From: Symbiodinium microadriaticum
Taxonomy: Eukaryota > Sar > Dinophyceae > Suessiales > Symbiodiniaceae
NCBI GenBank assembly: GCA_001939145.1
Contig: LSRX01001662.1
Location: 5,406 to 69,405, forward strand
Direction of reading: 5' to 3'
Length of the DNA stretch: 64,000 nt
Under the pieces are notes generated by a model. The model was given only the letters and a program-made list of their open reading frames with translations. It did not search any database and was not told the origin of the DNA. The position numbers and the translations under genes are program-made. Shown here piece by piece: positions 60,858 to 64,000 of the stretch; the first letter of the stretch is position 1; every line of letters starts with the position of its first letter.

Positions 60858-63800
60858 GTCAGTATGTGGGAATATGGATCAAGCGTACCAGGGCACCCAC
60901 TTCTCGGCTGTTGACTGTCTTGGCACTTTCAAGCGAGTCTCAGTTCTCGAACGGGAGAGCATTGGCCTGAACGACCTTAAGATCGGGATGTAGACCCCAA
61001 TCCGCAGACCCCGAGCCGACTCTGCATCGCAACTCGCCCTACCCAGGTCCACCACAGTTTCAGCACTGGAGAGTCGGGTTTCAATTTAGGATATTCAACA
61101 CAATCGCCCATCTAAACTAGCGGCGCGAGAATCTGAATTGCAAAATCAACATCGGATGTCCTGAAACAGCGCATACAGCTCATCCCAAACCGCACGAGCA
61201 CCGGCGTCGAGGTCTCGAGCGACATCCGAGTACCTTGCACGATCCGAGAACTCGATCAATGATACCGCAAAGCATTGTCTACATGAGGCAGGCAGGGCAC
61301 AATCTGTTGATTTGGGAAGTGAGTCTCGCAAGTTCAGCTTCCGCTCGGCCAGCTCTTTCGCTCAAACGCCTGCTGCCCGAAGCCGAAACAGGCTGATCCT
61401 CCACGATTGTGGGCTCCAGCTCCTGCGAAATTCTTGTTTCGTGGGGATGCCCTGTGAGAGGAGTGGTCGGGCAAGTTAGGGACGCAAACTTCGCAACGTA
61501 AGTCTGTAAAGCTTGTCTTCTCTCTCAGCGAGACTCCTGCAAACTGTAGATGTTGCTTATTTTCAGCAGCCACTCGCTTCCGGGCGCCTCCACAACTGGA
61601 GATGGATTGGAAGTTGTTGGGCCTTCTTCTTCCACATCTTCCTGGACAGCAGCTGTCTTCGAAAAGCTTCTGCCCAGACAGATGCTCTCAGTTGGATGCA
61701 GTAATCACAATTTTCGCTTTGGCGACTTGTGTCGCTTCTGCTTTCTGATGTGACAGCTCGCCAACAGAGTTGCCGGGTTTGGCATCTAACTGGGGCTATG
61801 ATGCTGAGGCGCCTTCTGCAGGGCTTTACTTTTCAATCACCGATAAGTGTCTGCTGTAAAAAGTTTGAGGTAAGAGAAGAAATCCAGACCTGAGACGGTT
61901 GATACTGTACACTTCCTGGCATGGTCCAGTCATAGATTTGGCAGGATGGGCTCCATTAAACGGGGCAGCCGAGACCCGTCGCGCTATCTTCCAAGCCCTG
62001 CACTTTTGGTATCTTTTGGTCGCCAGAAACTCGAGGCCCCAGGGACCTGGCGACTAAAAGTCCTCGCTGCCCCGCTGACCAATCTCTACAATTTGGAGTT
62101 TGATCTTGAATTCCCTCGCGCAGCCCGTCAACAGGATTCTCTCTTGAAGAAGACTGCCCGACACACGATTTTCGGCGAAATTACTGCGAAATTGCCATCG
62201 TTTTCGCTTACACTGATTGGCCTCCACGCCACCCATCCAGATGCGCTGCTCAGCTCTCTCGCTACTGCGCATGGGCCACATGGACAAAGCGCGCGTTCCG
62301 CGCTCCGGGTCGGCGGCCCAACTCTTCCGCGACAATCGCGACTTTCCTTTGATACCGGGTCTTCGGGTCCATGGCAGGGTGACTGGCCCAGCCGCATCGC
62401 ACTTCCGGCAGGTTCACAAACATGCGAACCTAGCGTCTGAGAAGTCCGTTCCCAATGCTAAGCTACCAAAGTAATTGCTTTCGATGAAGGTGGCTCAGTC
62501 AATTTGTTTGCAGATCAACTTGTACCAAGAACAACGGGGCGAGCCTCTTGTTTTCGAGATGGCTCCAAAAAGCGGCGGTCACAAGCATCGCAAAGGAGTC
62601 CGTCGTCGAGTGTCGCAGTCAGAGCAAACGGCTCCTCCACACTGGTCGCGATAAGCTTTGTGCAGCCACTTACTGCTGATTGAGCAGGATACCTCCTCTG
62701 CGCTCCATTCAAGCTCAAATCGACCTTGCTTGGGCACGTGCGGCATCATGCTATTAACTCAAATTACCCTAATCGAAGACCGGTAACTATGCTCACTACA
62801 GGATGGGCCGCAACGACTTGTGAAAGAGAACAGGCACACTATCGATTTGAGGACTGTCTGGCAACATAAGTCAAAGACTGGTGGGGCTGCCATCGCCATC
62901 GTCACACAGAGATGTGCCAGTGTAGAGAAGCGAGTCCTGTCAAGGATGTGCAAGATTACGACGGTGAGGTTGTAAGGTCACGTTACGTGGAGTGTGAATC
63001 TGATCATGTCTTATTATTATCTCATTGTTCTCGAAACCTTACACAACAAAGCCTGACATAGTTGGCATCGCGAAGAACTTCCGAAGAACCATCTCACAAA
63101 TCTCCACCACGATGTAGTTTTAGCGAGCCTTTTGATGATTCAATCCGCTAGCATGCCTGTCTTTTCGCCAGAGTGGATGAACCATGCTTGCTTCGAGAGT
63201 TGTTGTCGGACTGAAACGGCGACCGAGCGTCTATGACGCGTGGGCGTTGAAGAAAGAAAGAGCTTGCATCCACTATCCGTGCCCACTCTTTTTCGTGAGA
63301 GACATGTCTACCCCCCCGTGGCCTCAACCTGTACCACCCTCCGCAAAGCCTTTACAAGAGGCAAAACTATGCTCCGGCTAGCGGAGACGACAACACCGGC
63401 ATCTGACTGTACGGTCGTCAACAAACGGCTCGTGCGAGCGGTCGATTCCCTAAACAGCAAACTGATACCCCCTGCGAACACGGCAGCTCCAAACAGGCAA
63501 TGACGCACTGCCTACTCTACGAGCTCAAATCAAGTCTGCACCGCACACACTAAGCCTGCCGGCTGCCTTGTGTATTGAGTCGGACATTATGCTCAGGATG
63601 CGTAGTGGACGCGTGCTCAAGCAGCTGCACCGTATGGGGCGGTTTGGGGCTCTGGACCTCCAAGTCAGCCGGCTTGGGCATGGTCTCTTGCCAGAACCTG
63701 AATGTAATGTATCGGTATCGCAACATCAGCGCCTCTTGAACCTTACGATAGCGGCCGTCGACAAGGCGTGCAACGCAACGGTTCAAACACCGTGTATGCG

Positions 63801-64000
63801 GAAGCACATCTGTGAGTCACTGCAGAAATCAATCACCCCGTCGGTGTACTGTCGGTGTACTGGAAGAGCATCTTCATGGAAGGTTTGCAAGTAAAACATA
63901 ATTATTAAATAGACGGGTGGCGAGCGCAGGTTTAATCGACGATCGCTGGCACATTGTTTCTACACACACTGCGTGTGCTCCTGAACAAGCACCGCGTTAA
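60858..64000. other. No supported gene
   Basis: The longest frame is a 164-codon plus-strand ORF at 61946-62440 without a recognised domain. Other frames are shorter, overlap on both strands and match nothing. No copy of the repeats seen elsewhere in the window was noticed here. Confidence 0.4.

Overview
The window looks like dinoflagellate nuclear DNA, most likely from a Symbiodiniaceae-type alga. This rests on content, since no ribosomal or organellar marker is present. The evidence is: dinoflagellate-style Ty1/copia gag-pol relics; a DIRS-like tyrosine-recombinase retroelement carrying a cytosine methyltransferase; a LINE with unusual accessory domains; an intron-rich gene with GT- and GC-type donors; tandem near-identical intronless genes; plant-type CCCTAAA telomere-like repeats; and a very high repeat load. 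Almost all recognisable coding sequence is on the minus strand.

Layout. 0.4-10.8 kb: two direct copies of a segment (offset 7540 bp across the gene) each carry an intronless 404-residue membrane protein gene (1945-3159 and 9485-10699). Between them lies a Ty1/copia element (3686-8059) with both LTRs, a CAGA target duplication, and a reverse transcriptase half that has been flipped. 10.8-13 kb: a 94-bp fold-back element, then apparently intergenic DNA. 13.0-21.0 kb: one host gene on the minus strand with about a dozen exons, a P5A-like P-type ATPase (ATP13A1/Spf1 relative). 21-24.6 kb: nothing recognisable except a short tandem repeat. 24.6-28.6 kb: several minus-strand exon-like pieces, some coiled-coil, of unknown product. 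28.7-35.3 kb: decayed copia pieces and unassigned DNA.

35.3-49.6 kb: a nested region. Two ~760-bp direct repeats bracket plus-strand relics that include a GIY-YIG-like nuclease. Inside these sits a minus-strand DIRS-like element (40479-46985) encoding gag, reverse transcriptase, a DNMT3-like methyltransferase placed inside RNase H, and a tyrosine recombinase. The right repeat runs into about 0.9 kb of perfect (GTGC)n that ends at an assembly N. 51.2-60.5 kb: a minus-strand LINE. Its endonuclease ORF (59244-60518) overlaps a 1318-residue ORF (55372-59328) with reverse transcriptase, zinc fingers and a C-terminal ubiquitin-specific-protease-like domain that keeps Cys, His and Asp. An ORF1-like frame follows it and is split by a 1.4-kb insertion with an 11-bp target duplication and telomere-like repeats. 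A 2OG-Fe(II) dioxygenase-like ORF lies beyond. 60.6-64 kb: a trinucleotide repeat, then no supported gene.

The most novel-looking items are the LINE-encoded USP-like domain, the methyltransferase embedded in RNase H, the insertion built from poly-T/poly-A hairpins, and the P5A ATPase without its PPELPxE motif. The host genes here are the 404-residue pair, the ATPase and probably the coiled-coil locus; most of the rest is mobile DNA at different stages of decay.
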